Of a stretch of DNA of 64,000 bases, positions 16,306 to 26,405 are shown piece by piece. Made by a program: the position numbers and the translations under genes. How positions within the stretch are numbered: position 1 is the stretch's first letter; the number at the start of each line of letters is the position of its first letter. This DNA comes from Anaerolineales bacterium HSG25. GTDB taxonomy: Bacteria > Chloroflexota > Anaerolineae > 4572-78 > J111. A model generated the notes under the pieces. That model was not told the DNA's origin and made no database searches. It saw nothing but the letters and a program-made list of their open reading frames with translations. Location: positions 1-64,000 of the forward strand of contig JAUCGA010000012.1 of the NCBI GenBank assembly GCA_030377865.1, written 5' to 3'.

Positions 16306-17022
16306 TTACCTGATTGGCTTTATCGCCACCAGCACCTCTCGTTTGCCGGGAGGGCCGGGGCGCTTTTGTACCTCAAACCCGACTTCTTGCAATGCCCGTC
16401 GTACCGTTCCTTTGACCGAATAAGTGGCTAACTTACCTCCTACTTTTAAAGCTCCATATAGCCGTGCAAAAAAACTCACCGTCCATAGTTCAGGATTAGC
16501 CGTTGGGCTAAATGGATCATGGTAGATAGCATGATACCTGTTATCTTTTAGGTCACTTGTGATTGCATCGCCCAATTTCATAACTAGACGAATGTGTGGA
16601 TTGAGATCATATTGGAACTCTCCAACAGGGTGGGCAATCGGTAGGTTGCGCCGCCACCAAAGGAGTTTTTGCCGAATTGGCTCAATCGTTTGTAATTGTT
16701 CGCCATAGTTTAGGGCGGATAGCGTTTTGTCTGGTAGTAGATAATTTTCCAGCGTGGTATAATGAAATCGGGCATTATGAGGGTGGCTATAATAGGCTGT
16801 TAGTAAGAAATTTAGGCCGGTTCCAAAGCCAACCTCCAAAATTTTAGTCGGCTTACAGTCAATCAAACGCTGTTTGACTCCTGTGCCAACCAAAAAAACA
16901 TGCTCGGCCTCTTGGAGCGCACCATGTATAGAGTGATAAGTTTGATTGTAGATTGGACTGTATAATGTATCAACCCCGTCAGCCGTTGCTTGAGGGGCGT
17001 ACTCGATTTTAGATGAATTCAT
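16306..17022 (-). CDS. mnmD: MnmD-like SAM-dependent methyltransferase (DUF752/Methyltransf_30)
   Basis: A 238-residue Rossmann methyltransferase with the SAM-binding loop ILEVGFGTGLNFLL and the downstream YHAIYHDPFSPTANPELW motif, where the D-P-F-x-P signature marks this tRNA-modification family. Members methylate the aminomethyl group of wobble uridine in tRNA to mnm5U. In gammaproteobacteria the domain is fused to an FAD oxidase (MnmC); here it stands alone, as in many Gram-positive bacteria. The divergent neighbour is an FAD oxidase, but of the glycine-oxidase type. Family assignment is strong; the exact substrate is from family knowledge. Confidence 0.85.
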   Translation of the reverse strand: MNSSKIEYAPQATADGVDTLYSPIYNQTYHSIHGALQEAEHVFLVGTGVKQRLIDCKPTKILEVGFGTGLNFLLTAYYSHPHNARFHYTTLENYLLPDKTLSALNYGEQLQTIEPIRQKLLWWRRNLPIAHPVGEFQYDLNPHIRLVMKLGDAITSDLKDNRYHAIYHDPFSPTANPELWTVSFFARLYGALKVGGKLATYSVKGTVRRALQEVGFEVQKRPGPPGKREVLVAIKPIR

Positions 17023-17110
17023 AAATAATATAGGTTTACAGACCCTAACATTTTTATTTTCTTCCCAAAATAGGAGTGTTTAGGGTTTTGAAGGATAACA
17101 TATAATAAAA

Positions 17111-18205
17111 ATGATAACAATAATTGGTGGTGGTATATTTGGTTTGTCAATTGGCTGGTATCTGGCTCGGGCTGGTCAAGAGGTTACGTTGTTAGAACGA
17201 GGAACCGTGGGGCAAGGAACTACCTCGGCCTCGGCAGGGATGGCGATGCCTTGGAAAATTTCGGCATCTTTTAGTATGGAATTGTTTGAATTACAGCGAG
17301 CCGGTTATGATCGTTGGTCAGATTTTGCGACAGAGTTGGCAACTATGTCTAATAAATCGTTTGGATATCGTAAGATTGGACGCTATTTTCTGATGCTCGA
17401 TAAAAAAGCACTCAAACGAATCGGCAAGCAGTACGAGTTTCATCGTCAAGTTGGCTTTCCCTTAGAGTGGTTGTCTGGCGAGGAACTGCGAGAGCGAGAA
17501 CCCCATGTTAGCCCAGAGGTGCAAGCCGCTCTTTTTAGCCCGCTCAATTATCAGGTTGATAATCGACAACTTATGGTGGCTTTACGGCAGGCATTTGTGG
17601 CCGCAGGCGGAATTTTACGAGAGAATACACCAGCCCTAGAACTACTTGCCAGTGGTAATCAAGTTCATGGAATTCGTCTGGAAGAAGAAACAGTTCCTAC
17701 AAAAACGGTCATTTTAGCCACTGGTGTTTGGCTAGACCAACTAGCCGGGTTACCAGCTACGTTGCAGAACCTCATCCAGCCTATCAAAGGACAAATTCTA
17801 ACTCTGCAAATGTCCACCACAGAGCCAATCGTTAAACGTCCAATGATAGGCCCTGTCTACCTTGTTCCTCGGCAGGATGGGCGCTTAATCGTCGGCACAA
17901 CTGTAGAGGAGGCCGGATTTGACCTACAACCGACCGCGGGCGGCGTATACCATATTCTACGCAAAGCTCACACCATTCTACCGGCTATCGTTGACTTGCC
18001 GATTTTGGAACTGCATGCTGGTCTACGTCCTACTGGCCCGAAACGTCTGCCAATATTGGGTAAAACCGATATTGATGGGCTGTTCATCGCCTCTGGCGGA
18101 CACTCCTACGGTATTCTGCTCAATCCGATTATAGCCGAAGCCATGACCGAACTGGTTATGACAGGAGAAACTCCGCCGATTATCAGCCCGTTTGCAGTTA
18201 TTTAA
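17111..18205 (+). CDS. FAD-dependent glycine/D-amino-acid oxidase, ThiO-like
   Basis: A 364-residue DAO-fold flavoprotein. The N-terminal dinucleotide-binding motif is IIGGGIFGLSIGWYLARAG, followed by the family stretch GTTSASAGM. Near the C-terminus are AGLRPTGPKRLPILG and ASGGHSYGILLNPI, typical of ThiO, which oxidises glycine to iminoacetate for the thiazole of thiamine. No other thiamine gene is in the window, so another secondary-amine substrate is possible. It is divergent from the MnmD-like gene with an 88-base gap. The MnmC oxidase domain was considered, but the C-terminal motifs fit ThiO better. Confidence 0.8.
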   Translation: MITIIGGGIFGLSIGWYLARAGQEVTLLERGTVGQGTTSASAGMAMPWKISASFSMELFELQRAGYDRWSDFATELATMSNKSFGYRKIGRYFLMLDKKALKRIGKQYEFHRQVGFPLEWLSGEELREREPHVSPEVQAALFSPLNYQVDNRQLMVALRQAFVAAGGILRENTPALELLASGNQVHGIRLEEETVPTKTVILATGVWLDQLAGLPATLQNLIQPIKGQILTLQMSTTEPIVKRPMIGPVYLVPRQDGRLIVGTTVEEAGFDLQPTAGGVYHILRKAHTILPAIVDLPILELHAGLRPTGPKRLPILGKTDIDGLFIASGGHSYGILLNPIIAEAMTELVMTGETPPIISPFAVI

Positions 18206-18513
18206 GAGTGAAAATCAAGAGTGGTTCAATCTTTAAGAGTGAACCACTTCAAACGTAAATAATCAATAAACTCGCCAGAAAGGGTGTCAGAAACCCGATT
18301 TTTCAAAGAAATCGGGTTTCTGAGGCTATTTTACCGGATTTTTACCTTTAAACTCACCCTCGGTTTTCATCTTCTGTTGTACCTGTTGCATGACCCATTA
18401 GACCTGTTCGGCAATAACCTATCATCGCATAAAAACTCAAATTCTGCGGAGTGCAAAAGATTCTTGCTTTTGCCAGCGTCAGACATGCAAAAGCAAGAAT
18501 CTTTTGCACTCCT
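18206..18513. other. Intergenic region made of repeats
   Basis: It contains a family C hairpin (18,216-18,250), an inverted family A copy (18,255-18,321) and most of a family B element (18,411-18,530), leaving about 90 bases of unique sequence. No gene supported. Confidence 0.65.
18255..18321 (-). repeat. Hairpin repeat family A, inverted copy
   Basis: The reverse complement reads AGAAACCCGATTTCTTTG, then AATCGGGTTTCTGACA and TTTCTGGCGAGTTTATTGAT. It matches the copies at 130 and 42,081 including the non-palindromic tail. Confidence 0.75.
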
Positions 18514-18530
18514 TTATTCCCGAACAACTC
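18411..18530 (+). repeat. Terminal-inverted-repeat element (family B) reaching into the kinase gene
   Basis: The left end is GACCTGTTCGGCAATAA and the right end TTATTCCCGAACAACTC, with the internal GCAAAAGATTCTTGC hairpin between. The right end provides the stop codon and the last four codons of the leftward kinase gene, whose protein ends VVRE. Confidence 0.75.
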
Positions 18531-21500
18531 GCACATCCGGCAGAGCCAGAAAATCATCTTTGATATCATCCGGGAGATGATCGATAATAAACGTGAGAAT
18601 CTCCCTTGCTTGTTGATGAAGCGCATCAGCAACTTGTTGATTGCCTCGCTCCCTCTCAAGTTGACTCAACAAGGCTAATATTTGCCATAAAAAGCGTCGA
18701 ATGTTCAATGCCTCCGCCTCTTGCCGAGCGCTGGTTAATGCCTCATAGGCTTCATTAACTCGATTCAAGCTAAGTAGCGCTTGTCCCTTAAAGTATAAGG
18801 CTCCAGCCATAAACGGCCTGACCTTCCATTCCTTCGACTGACTAATATATCTATTAACTTTAGCTAGAGCCGTCTCGTACTGATGTCGCATCAGTTCAAG
18901 CTCTATATTCACCAAACCGATCCATAACGTAGCAAGGCTATGTGGCTGTTCGGTGTTAGCTCCTTGCACACTTTCCTGAAACGCTTGATCAGCCTTTTCC
19001 ATATCGCCCTGTAACGCATATTGATAGGCAGTGATAGATAACAGTTCTAGCCGAATATCAAGGATGGTATCATCCATTTTCTGCCGAGCTTTGGCAATAA
19101 TTTGAGCACCTCGTTCAACTGCCCCACTTTTAGTATAGATTCGCCCCAAGTTTGCCATCTGTGAGACTCCCGGCGCGACAAAACCTCCCGCTTCACCAAT
19201 CTCTATTGTTTCTCTGATCGCGGTCATCGCTTTTTCAGTTTCGCCATAATCAAAATAGATGTAACCAAGCATCCAACGACCATATACTTGACCCCATTTG
19301 TTATCACTCAATTCACTGAGCCGTCGTATCTCTGCCGAAATCGACAGACATTCTTCATAGTTGCCACTAAGATACGCGTCAATTCCAAACGAGGACAAAC
19401 AGTCAATCAACATGGGCATGTTGTTCAACTGCTCCCATAGAATGTGAGCTTCTTGAATCGCGGCCCTCGCTTTTTCCATCTGCTTGGTCGATATGTAGGC
19501 CAACTGACTATCATTGAGGGCGTAGGCCAACTGCTCAGTCAGACCTAGTTCTCGCGAAATAGCAATCGACTGTTCGGCATACTCAATCGCCTCATAAGGT
19601 TTTTGCAAAAAGGAATGTACCAACTCCAGATTCCACAATGCTTTGGCCTCAGCGACTCGGTCTCCGATGTCGCGAGCTAGGGTTAGCGCCTGTTGAGCTA
19701 GTTCGTTAGCTTTATGAACATCATTGAGCGGGGTCGGGGTTGAGTGGAGGGGCGTTTGGGCCAGTAATCCCGCTAATTTAAGAGCAGATTCGTTTCGCTC
19801 ATCTCCCAACGCCTCCAGTTCAAGGTATACTTGATAGGCCGCTTCATGCTGACCATTTAGCTCTAAATTGCGTCCTCGTTTGCTGTACAGATCAATCATT
19901 TTAGTCTGATATTCGGATGATGAAGGTTGTTGAGCGAGTAGCGTTATAGATTGGCTGTAATGAACTGTCGCTTCCTGATAGGCATATACCTTGGTCGCGG
20001 CATCACCAGCCATTGTGCTATATTTGATGGCATTAAGTTGATCACCCCCCTCGGCAAAATGGTAGGCCAGCGAGGGCCAATAATGAGCTTGATTGGTATC
20101 GTAAATCGTCTGCATGGTTTGACCCGCCTTTTGGTGCAATCGTCGTTTGCGCCGTTGGCTGATGTTGCCGAGCAGAGCTTGCCGTAACGCTTCCTGATTA
20201 AAGCGATACCGATCGTCCCCGTCCATGAGGGGCAACTCTTCGATGAGACGAGCGGCCAGCAGACGGTCAATCGTGTCTAGCAAGTCATCCTCATCCATGC
20301 GGGTGATACCCTCTAATAGGCCAAAGGTAAATTCTGGCCCTAACACCGCGGCCGCAGTCAGAGTCGTCCGGTCTTCATCAGACAGGAGTTGTAATCGCCG
20401 TTCAGCCAAGGCCAACACATTTTGGGGCAGTTGTAAGGTCATACTTGGCATGCTGACCGATTGACTGCCCACTTCGTGCGTCCATTCGTTCACTTTACCC
20501 TCGGCGGCCAGAGCTTTGAGAGTCTCTTCAATAAATAGGGGATTGCCATCTGTCGCCAAATGAAAGCTATCAACCAGCCAGTCGGGAACCTTGGTTTGAC
20601 TCAAGGCCGCTTTAAGGAAAGTCGCCACCTGATCTCGATTTAGTAGAGCTACATTTAGATGATGAATCGCTTTATTCCGTTTTAATTCGTGTAGTAGTTT
20701 GGCGAGGGGAGTTCCTTTTTCAAGCTCTTCCTGACGATAACTCAAAATCAGGTTAAACGGAATTTGATGAACTTGACGCACCAGATAACCTATTAACTCT
20801 AAAGTAGTCGGGTCGGCCCATTGAATATCCTCAAAAATAAACATCATGGGGCGCTCACTGGCTTTCCGACTAAGCATGTCCCAAAAGATACCAAAGATAC
20901 GTAGCCGTGCTTGGGCCGGATCAGAACTGATGATTTCGGGGCCGCTTGAGCTTGCTTCCGGCAACATACAAGCTACTTCGGGTGGGAGTTCATGACGTTG
21001 ATCTGCTGGTATTTCGGCGAGGGCATCAATCAGGGGTTGGTAGGGCAGGGAGGCATGCTCACGGCAGGTAGTGCGGATATATTTGCCCCCATCGAGCCGA
21101 ACTTGGACGCGGGCCTCGGTTAGCAGGCGAGTTTTGCCCGACCCGGCCACCCCTGATAGCAGGACAACTTGTCCTTCTCCAGCATGAGCATGACTCCAAT
21201 GCTGATTCAGTTGTTGTAGGAGTTTGTTCTGCCCGATTAGGGGCAGGCGGGGGATAATATCGACTCGTTTAGCCGATTGTACCAGAATCGGAGCCGTATT
21301 GTCGGCTAATCGAGCCAACTTGGTGTGGACGGCTTCGGTGCTACTCGGACGGTCAGACGGCTCTTTTTCTAACAGTTTGAGGATAAACTGTTCGAGTGCC
21401 TCATCAATTTCAGGATTAAAACGGCTCGGTGGAGGGGGCGTAGCTGTTAGTTGCTGCATTAACATCATAGCCGGATTCTCATGCACAAAAGGGGTGCGCC

Positions 21501-22146
21501 CCGATGTCATTTCGTATAGTATAACGCCTAAAGCATACAAATCAGCCCGAAAATCAATCGGTAGAGCCTGAGCTTGTTCCGGTGACATGTAGGCTACAGT
21601 TCCCAACGCGGTGCCTTCTTGGGTAAGTTGTTGTGATAGGTTGCTGGCTCGGACAAGGCCAAAATCCATTAACTTGATGCGAGGGCTATCATGCGGGGGG
21701 AGCAACATCAGATTGCCCGGTTTTAAGTCGCGGTGGACAATCGACTTGTTGTGTAGATATATCAGAGCATCGGTAATCTGTTGGGCAATTTGCAACAATA
21801 GATGGCGAGATAATGGCCCTTTTTTAAGGCGATCAGCCAAAGTTTCTCCAGCTAAAAATTCAAGAGATAGATAAGGAACATCCTTGTATGTGCCATAATC
21901 GTAGGCTTGTACTATACCGGGATGATGGAGCTGGGTCAGCACCCGAAACTCTCGCTGAAAACGAGTAATCGCGGTATCAGAACCAATATCAAGATAAATG
22001 TGTAGAAATTTGAGAGCGATTTGTTCCTTTTTTGTTAGGTCGCTGGCTCGATACACTGCCCCCATGCCACCCCGACCAATCACCGCTTCAACACGATAAC
22101 GACTATCAATTGTGTCACCAATCATAAGTTTGTGGTAGTCCTGCAT
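18514..22146 (-). CDS. Serine/threonine protein kinase with ATPase and TPR regions
   Basis: A 1210-residue cytoplasmic signalling protein. An N-terminal Hanks-type kinase (about 15-275) has the glycine loop GRGGMGAVY, catalytic HRDLKPGN and the metal-binding DFG in KLMDFGLVR. An AAA/STAND ATPase follows (about 298-560) with Walker A GVAGSGKT and Walker B-like MFIFEDIQWAD. The rest is helical, TPR-like (about 690-1190). This build (kinase, AAA16-like ATPase, TPR) is common in Chloroflexota, Myxococcota and Cyanobacteria and probably integrates signals by assembly; the target is unknown. No transmembrane segment is seen. The start could also be the Met eight codons in. Its extreme C-terminus is encoded by a repeat element. 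Confidence 0.92.
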   Translation of the reverse strand: MQDYHKLMIGDTIDSRYRVEAVIGRGGMGAVYRASDLTKKEQIALKFLHIYLDIGSDTAITRFQREFRVLTQLHHPGIVQAYDYGTYKDVPYLSLEFLAGETLADRLKKGPLSRHLLLQIAQQITDALIYLHNKSIVHRDLKPGNLMLLPPHDSPRIKLMDFGLVRASNLSQQLTQEGTALGTVAYMSPEQAQALPIDFRADLYALGVILYEMTSGRTPFVHENPAMMLMQQLTATPPPPSRFNPEIDEALEQFILKLLEKEPSDRPSSTEAVHTKLARLADNTAPILVQSAKRVDIIPRLPLIGQNKLLQQLNQHWSHAHAGEGQVVLLSGVAGSGKTRLLTEARVQVRLDGGKYIRTTCREHASLPYQPLIDALAEIPADQRHELPPEVACMLPEASSSGPEIISSDPAQARLRIFGIFWDMLSRKASERPMMFIFEDIQWADPTTLELIGYLVRQVHQIPFNLILSYRQEELEKGTPLAKLLHELKRNKAIHHLNVALLNRDQVATFLKAALSQTKVPDWLVDSFHLATDGNPLFIEETLKALAAEGKVNEWTHEVGSQSVSMPSMTLQLPQNVLALAERRLQLLSDEDRTTLTAAAVLGPEFTFGLLEGITRMDEDDLLDTIDRLLAARLIEELPLMDGDDRYRFNQEALRQALLGNISQRRKRRLHQKAGQTMQTIYDTNQAHYWPSLAYHFAEGGDQLNAIKYSTMAGDAATKVYAYQEATVHYSQSITLLAQQPSSSEYQTKMIDLYSKRGRNLELNGQHEAAYQVYLELEALGDERNESALKLAGLLAQTPLHSTPTPLNDVHKANELAQQALTLARDIGDRVAEAKALWNLELVHSFLQKPYEAIEYAEQSIAISRELGLTEQLAYALNDSQLAYISTKQMEKARAAIQEAHILWEQLNNMPMLIDCLSSFGIDAYLSGNYEECLSISAEIRRLSELSDNKWGQVYGRWMLGYIYFDYGETEKAMTAIRETIEIGEAGGFVAPGVSQMANLGRIYTKSGAVERGAQIIAKARQKMDDTILDIRLELLSITAYQYALQGDMEKADQAFQESVQGANTEQPHSLATLWIGLVNIELELMRHQYETALAKVNRYISQSKEWKVRPFMAGALYFKGQALLSLNRVNEAYEALTSARQEAEALNIRRFLWQILALLSQLERERGNQQVADALHQQAREILTFIIDHLPDDIKDDFLALPDVRVVRE

Positions 22147-22460
22147 AGGTAGTGATCAGCTACCCGCAAGTTCTAAACTTGCGGGTAGCTAACGGGTCCG
22201 TACCACTACTTCTGCACCACTACCAAGTTTGTAACCCTATTTGTGATTGCCCTAGCAATCAGAATTTTATCGTTTAAGTATACCATGATTGGGCGTGGCT
22301 TCCAATGGGACAGAGGCTCTGAGTCTTGATTAGTTGGTTCTGCTCAAATCCCTGTTTCTTCAGGGGAATAAAAGAGAGGTTCAATCTTTAAGATTGAACC
22401 TCTCTGACGACTAAATGTGCAAGTCAATTTTTTATTAGAAGGTATATTGGGTCATTACGG
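22147..22460. other. Intergenic region upstream of the kinase gene
   Basis: It holds a perfect 33-base family D hairpin (22,158-22,190) and a family C hairpin (22,373-22,405). The second lies downstream of the protease gene and may terminate it. No gene supported. Confidence 0.55.
22158..22190. repeat. CCCGCAAGTT hairpin repeat (family D)
   Basis: A perfect inverted repeat of AGCTACCCGCAAGTT with a three-base loop, 12 bases upstream of the kinase start codon, where it could affect its expression. Confidence 0.7.
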
Positions 22461-25400
22461 TTATTTAACAACCATCGGCAAATAGACCGTCGGTGTCGTT
22501 GTAGTAGCTTTAACTTGACCGAATATCGCGAATTCACCGAGATAGCCTATCGTTGCGGTTAGGTGGTTGTTAGCGGGTGTTCCAATCATAGTGATACCCA
22601 GATCAGACCACTCATTTTTACTTTCACGCCAATATCGTAAAACTAAGGTGCTTTCATCCAATGTTGTACCATCTCTAGCAAATTTGAGGGTATCAGTATC
22701 GGTATAGTTGATAGTGACGGTTAGAGGCGGAGAATAGAGCAATATTGGTTTTAATTGACCATTCTCATACAACTTCAGACTAAATGCCCCACCGGCAAAC
22801 TTCAAATTAGCAGGGTCGGATTGGGAGACCGTATTTGTAGAACTAAAAGCCAAGGTACTATTATCGTTGATAATGTTGGGTGGCACCTCGATAACGGTCG
22901 GCAATGTGAATGAATTGGTGAACTCAAACTGTCCACCGGTACCGACAGTTTGACAATTCGCCAAACTAAAGGGCATCTCTTCGACAGTTCGGTTGCCATA
23001 ATTATCGGTTGCTTCCACTCGCACCGTATAATCCTCACAATCGGCATATCTGTGAGTGACCTGCGTCATCGTGATGGGGACAGCTACATAACCAGAATCA
23101 TCCCCAAAATCCCAGCGATAGCCGATTACAGTGGCATCGTCAATGTTTGACGAGAATTTTGCTTCAAAATTGACTGAGAAAACGTCATCTGACGAGCTAC
23201 TTCTACTAAGGGTCACTTGCGGTTCATCCCTGAGCCAATTTAAGAAGGTTCTGAGTAAGTCATCCCGTTCGGTAAAGCCGGAGTTGTTGACTCCTTCCAA
23301 ACCAAAACCTGTATATATTGAGCGACCCTGATAGGTAATCTTTGGTCGCTCTAAAGAGGGTTGCATGCGGTTTGATGTGCCAACCACACCATCAATATAC
23401 CGCGTCTCTCCATCATAAGTCCATTCATATTTCTCATGATTATCACCCGGATAACTGAATAAACTGACATATTGTTCTGTATCTATAGGCAGAGTGGGGT
23501 CGCCGACATCAATGAAGGACGGTTGCCCCATAAACTCATCGATTGAATTGTTCTTTTTGGCCCCATCTCCATCGTGATAAACATCGATATTCATCTCTTG
23601 GAAGACCGATGGGGCTGACTGTGTCGCGGCAATCAACCGACTTGGTGCTTGACTATTGGTGACACTTTCTTGTAACCAGTTAGCTCCTAACGAGACACTA
23701 TAAAAAAGCTGTCCTTCATCTATTTTATTGGAGTCGAGGGCAGCAGCCAAATTTTGGCCCATAGCAATCATTGTACCACCGCTGTTCAGATATTCAGACA
23801 GAACGTTCAGGTCTTGTTCTGATAATAGAGGAGAACTATTATTTCCAGTCACGTAGATAATCGTTTTATAGGTCATCAAGGTTATCGTATCAGGGATTAA
23901 CGGTGAATCTTCCTCTTGAGCATCAATGTCCCACACCTCGTAACTAAAACCAGCTTTTCTGAGTGCAGTCGTATAATAGTCTTGATAATCCTCAACGCCA
24001 GTTGCAGGCTCTTCTGCACCACTACCATCATTATCCATAAGTAGAATATCGGCCTGTTTGTCAGCTTGAATTACTCGCGCCCAAGCTGGTAAGTGAACGT
24101 CATGACTCGTTCCTTTAAGGACGATATAGCCTTGATTATCCCCCAAACCTTGGCTGATTGCCGTAGTAAAGGTGACGGTAATCATGGCTGTGCCGCCAGA
24201 CTCCAGAGTCACCGATTCAGGCGTAACGGTGAAGCCAGATAAACTGGTCATCGCCGTATAACCGCCTCCGGTGTAAAGCGTGCTAAGGGCATAGGTTTCA
24301 GTCGTATCGGCCACACTCTTTAAGGCGACCTGAATCGTTTTGGTCATGTCCTGAGTTACCAAACCGTAGCTCAGGCTCGGCGGATTGAGGATAAGACCTG
24401 GATCTGCCGCATGGGTCAAATCCAGTCGACCCGCGCCCATGTCAAGGGGCTGGGCCGGTGTGTTATCATGATTATAGATTTCCAGATATTTAGCCGTAGA
24501 CATCAAGGCTGACTTGATGTCGGCGTTAGACCAATCTGGATGAATCTGACGCAACAAGGCCGCCGCACCAGCCACATGGGGCGCGGCCATAGACGTACCA
24601 CTAGCCTGTCCATAGACGACATGTTTGTTGTCGACTTGATTATCTATCTCGCCCTGAGATAGAATATTCACTCCGGGAGCGGCAATATCAGGTTTAAGAA
24701 CATTACCAACCCCCGGCCCACGGCCACTAGTTTGATCGATTCGATCAGGTGTATTACCAACCTGAATGTACCCTTTGCTAAACCGTAATTTTGAGTTTTC
24801 TTTGTGATTGGTATACCAATCAACAACTTTATCTCCGTCCGATTTTTTCATGAAGATGGCTGAAATCGTTACATCTTTGGCGATATTTTTACTATCGGAC
24901 ATGTCAATTAAACCACCACGATCTTCATTGTCAGGAACATTATTGTAAACGACAACAAAGATAGCCCCGGCTTTTTCGGCTTCGACAACTTTCCTACCAT
25001 ACCAACATCCAGAAGGCCCACGACTAACGACTAAGGCTTTTCCTTTTAGCGCATCAGCAGGCCAAGGATTACATCCTTGGAAATTATCTGGATCAACCGC
25101 TAAGGCGGTTACAAACTCATATTCAAGTAATGATCCTTCAGAAACCTTCGGGCCAAATTTAGCTTCGGCAAATTCAATATTTCGTAAATTATTGGATACA
25201 GGTTCTGGGGCGGATACACCAAAACTACCTGTAGCAACATTACCGCTGCTTGTACTTGAAGCCACTGTCATATAGTCGGGTGAAGGTGCCTCTACAGTTC
25301 CCTTACCCGATCCGCTGTTACCTGCGGGCCTGATGATAAAAACACCTGCCTTAGAAGCATTGATAAGTGCATTATCTGTGGGGTCATATTCACCGCCTTC

Positions 25401-26405
25401 TGAAGGAACGGATAGTCCCCATGAATTGTTGATAACGTCAGCCCCGTCTTTAACTGCATCCTCTAAGGCCATGAGGATTTCTGTGGTATAAAATAGGCCG
25501 TCTGGCTGATTAACACTGGCATAATCAGTACGATAACTCATTAGCCAAGCCTTCGGTGCGACCCCACTCATACCGGGAAAAGATAATCCTTGGTATTCAG
25601 CGTCCACAAGATTACCACCAGCAATCGCGGCGGTATGGTTGCCGTGAGCTGAACTTTTTGGGCCGGGCCAGGCTTTATCTTCCCCTTCCAACGGAGGATC
25701 CCAGCTACGGAAATAAGTTCTTGAAACAATAATTTTACCGTTATTATTCTCTGTCAAACCTAACCCATCTTCAGGAAAGTCTGTCGGATAACTATAACCT
25801 GTCCCGTCAAACATCGGTGCGTCTTTGTGTAATCCGGCATCTATCGAGGCTATTTTGATGCCCTGACCTGCATTGTTTTGCCCGCCGATGGTCGTGTTGT
25901 TCCACATAAGCGGCGCATTGATGAGGGTTGTACTGGTATAAAGGTTTGGTTGGTAGAGCTGTTCCAGATAGACATGTTTAACACCCGGCAAGTTAGACAG
26001 TGCTTGTCGAGCTTGTTTTATGCCATCATCACTCTTAAAACGAGGTTCTCTACTTAGGTCAACGCTCAAGCCATTAAAAACCACTTGATAAGTCGCCGGA
26101 ATCGATTCACCATGTTCATTGATGTAATGACTTACAGAAGCCCTTGGAAGAACTTGTTGCATGGAACGGGCAAAAGAGTTCTGTTCCTGCTTGAGACGAG
26201 CAATATGATTTCGAGCTGTTGCAGAACGCACATCGAGACGATTTCCGGTCTTTGATTCTTGTGCGGCCAATGGAGGGGTCTCTAGTTCAATAATCAGACG
26301 ATGTGATTTGGGGGAGACTGGTTCATCCGCTTGGGCTGATGAGGCTATTATGATGATAGCCATTGCTAAAACAGTAACTATACTCAGTAATTTGCTGATT
26401 TTCAA
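22461..26405 (-). CDS. Secreted subtilisin-like (S8) protease with PA and PKD domains
   Basis: A 1314-residue exported peptidase. It has a signal peptide (1-26), an I9-like propeptide (about 35-145), and an S8 catalytic domain with Asp in IASIDAG (about 186), His in SAHGNHTAAIAGG (about 253) and Ser in SGTSMAAPHVAG (about 603). A PA domain is inserted before the Ser segment. Downstream come an Fn3-like sandwich, a region like a class I glutamine amidotransferase/DJ-1 fold (ADILLMDNDG onward), a PKD domain (YRWDFGDDSGY) and a C-terminal part ending VYLPMVVK. The layout resembles cell-envelope or lactocepin-like proteases that digest outside proteins. TTG is the start, with AAGGAAG seven bases before it. 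The tail resembles those of the two other giant secreted proteins. Confidence 0.92.
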   Translation of the reverse strand: MKISKLLSIVTVLAMAIIIIASSAQADEPVSPKSHRLIIELETPPLAAQESKTGNRLDVRSATARNHIARLKQEQNSFARSMQQVLPRASVSHYINEHGESIPATYQVVFNGLSVDLSREPRFKSDDGIKQARQALSNLPGVKHVYLEQLYQPNLYTSTTLINAPLMWNNTTIGGQNNAGQGIKIASIDAGLHKDAPMFDGTGYSYPTDFPEDGLGLTENNNGKIIVSRTYFRSWDPPLEGEDKAWPGPKSSAHGNHTAAIAGGNLVDAEYQGLSFPGMSGVAPKAWLMSYRTDYASVNQPDGLFYTTEILMALEDAVKDGADVINNSWGLSVPSEGGEYDPTDNALINASKAGVFIIRPAGNSGSGKGTVEAPSPDYMTVASSTSSGNVATGSFGVSAPEPVSNNLRNIEFAEAKFGPKVSEGSLLEYEFVTALAVDPDNFQGCNPWPADALKGKALVVSRGPSGCWYGRKVVEAEKAGAIFVVVYNNVPDNEDRGGLIDMSDSKNIAKDVTISAIFMKKSDGDKVVDWYTNHKENSKLRFSKGYIQVGNTPDRIDQTSGRGPGVGNVLKPDIAAPGVNILSQGEIDNQVDNKHVVYGQASGTSMAAPHVAGAAALLRQIHPDWSNADIKSALMSTAKYLEIYNHDNTPAQPLDMGAGRLDLTHAADPGLILNPPSLSYGLVTQDMTKTIQVALKSVADTTETYALSTLYTGGGYTAMTSLSGFTVTPESVTLESGGTAMITVTFTTAISQGLGDNQGYIVLKGTSHDVHLPAWARVIQADKQADILLMDNDGSGAEEPATGVEDYQDYYTTALRKAGFSYEVWDIDAQEEDSPLIPDTITLMTYKTIIYVTGNNSSPLLSEQDLNVLSEYLNSGGTMIAMGQNLAAALDSNKIDEGQLFYSVSLGANWLQESVTNSQAPSRLIAATQSAPSVFQEMNIDVYHDGDGAKKNNSIDEFMGQPSFIDVGDPTLPIDTEQYVSLFSYPGDNHEKYEWTYDGETRYIDGVVGTSNRMQPSLERPKITYQGRSIYTGFGLEGVNNSGFTERDDLLRTFLNWLRDEPQVTLSRSSSSDDVFSVNFEAKFSSNIDDATVIGYRWDFGDDSGYVAVPITMTQVTHRYADCEDYTVRVEATDNYGNRTVEEMPFSLANCQTVGTGGQFEFTNSFTLPTVIEVPPNIINDNSTLAFSSTNTVSQSDPANLKFAGGAFSLKLYENGQLKPILLYSPPLTVTINYTDTDTLKFARDGTTLDESTLVLRYWRESKNEWSDLGITMIGTPANNHLTATIGYLGEFAIFGQVKATTTTPTVYLPMVVK

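Noticed and set aside
16306-18205. Split MnmC (methyltransferase plus oxidase as two genes)
   Set aside because: The methyltransferase fits MnmD, but the oxidase has ThiO-type C-terminal motifs (GLRPTGPKRLPILG, GGHSYGILL) and the genes are divergent. A link is possible but not supported.
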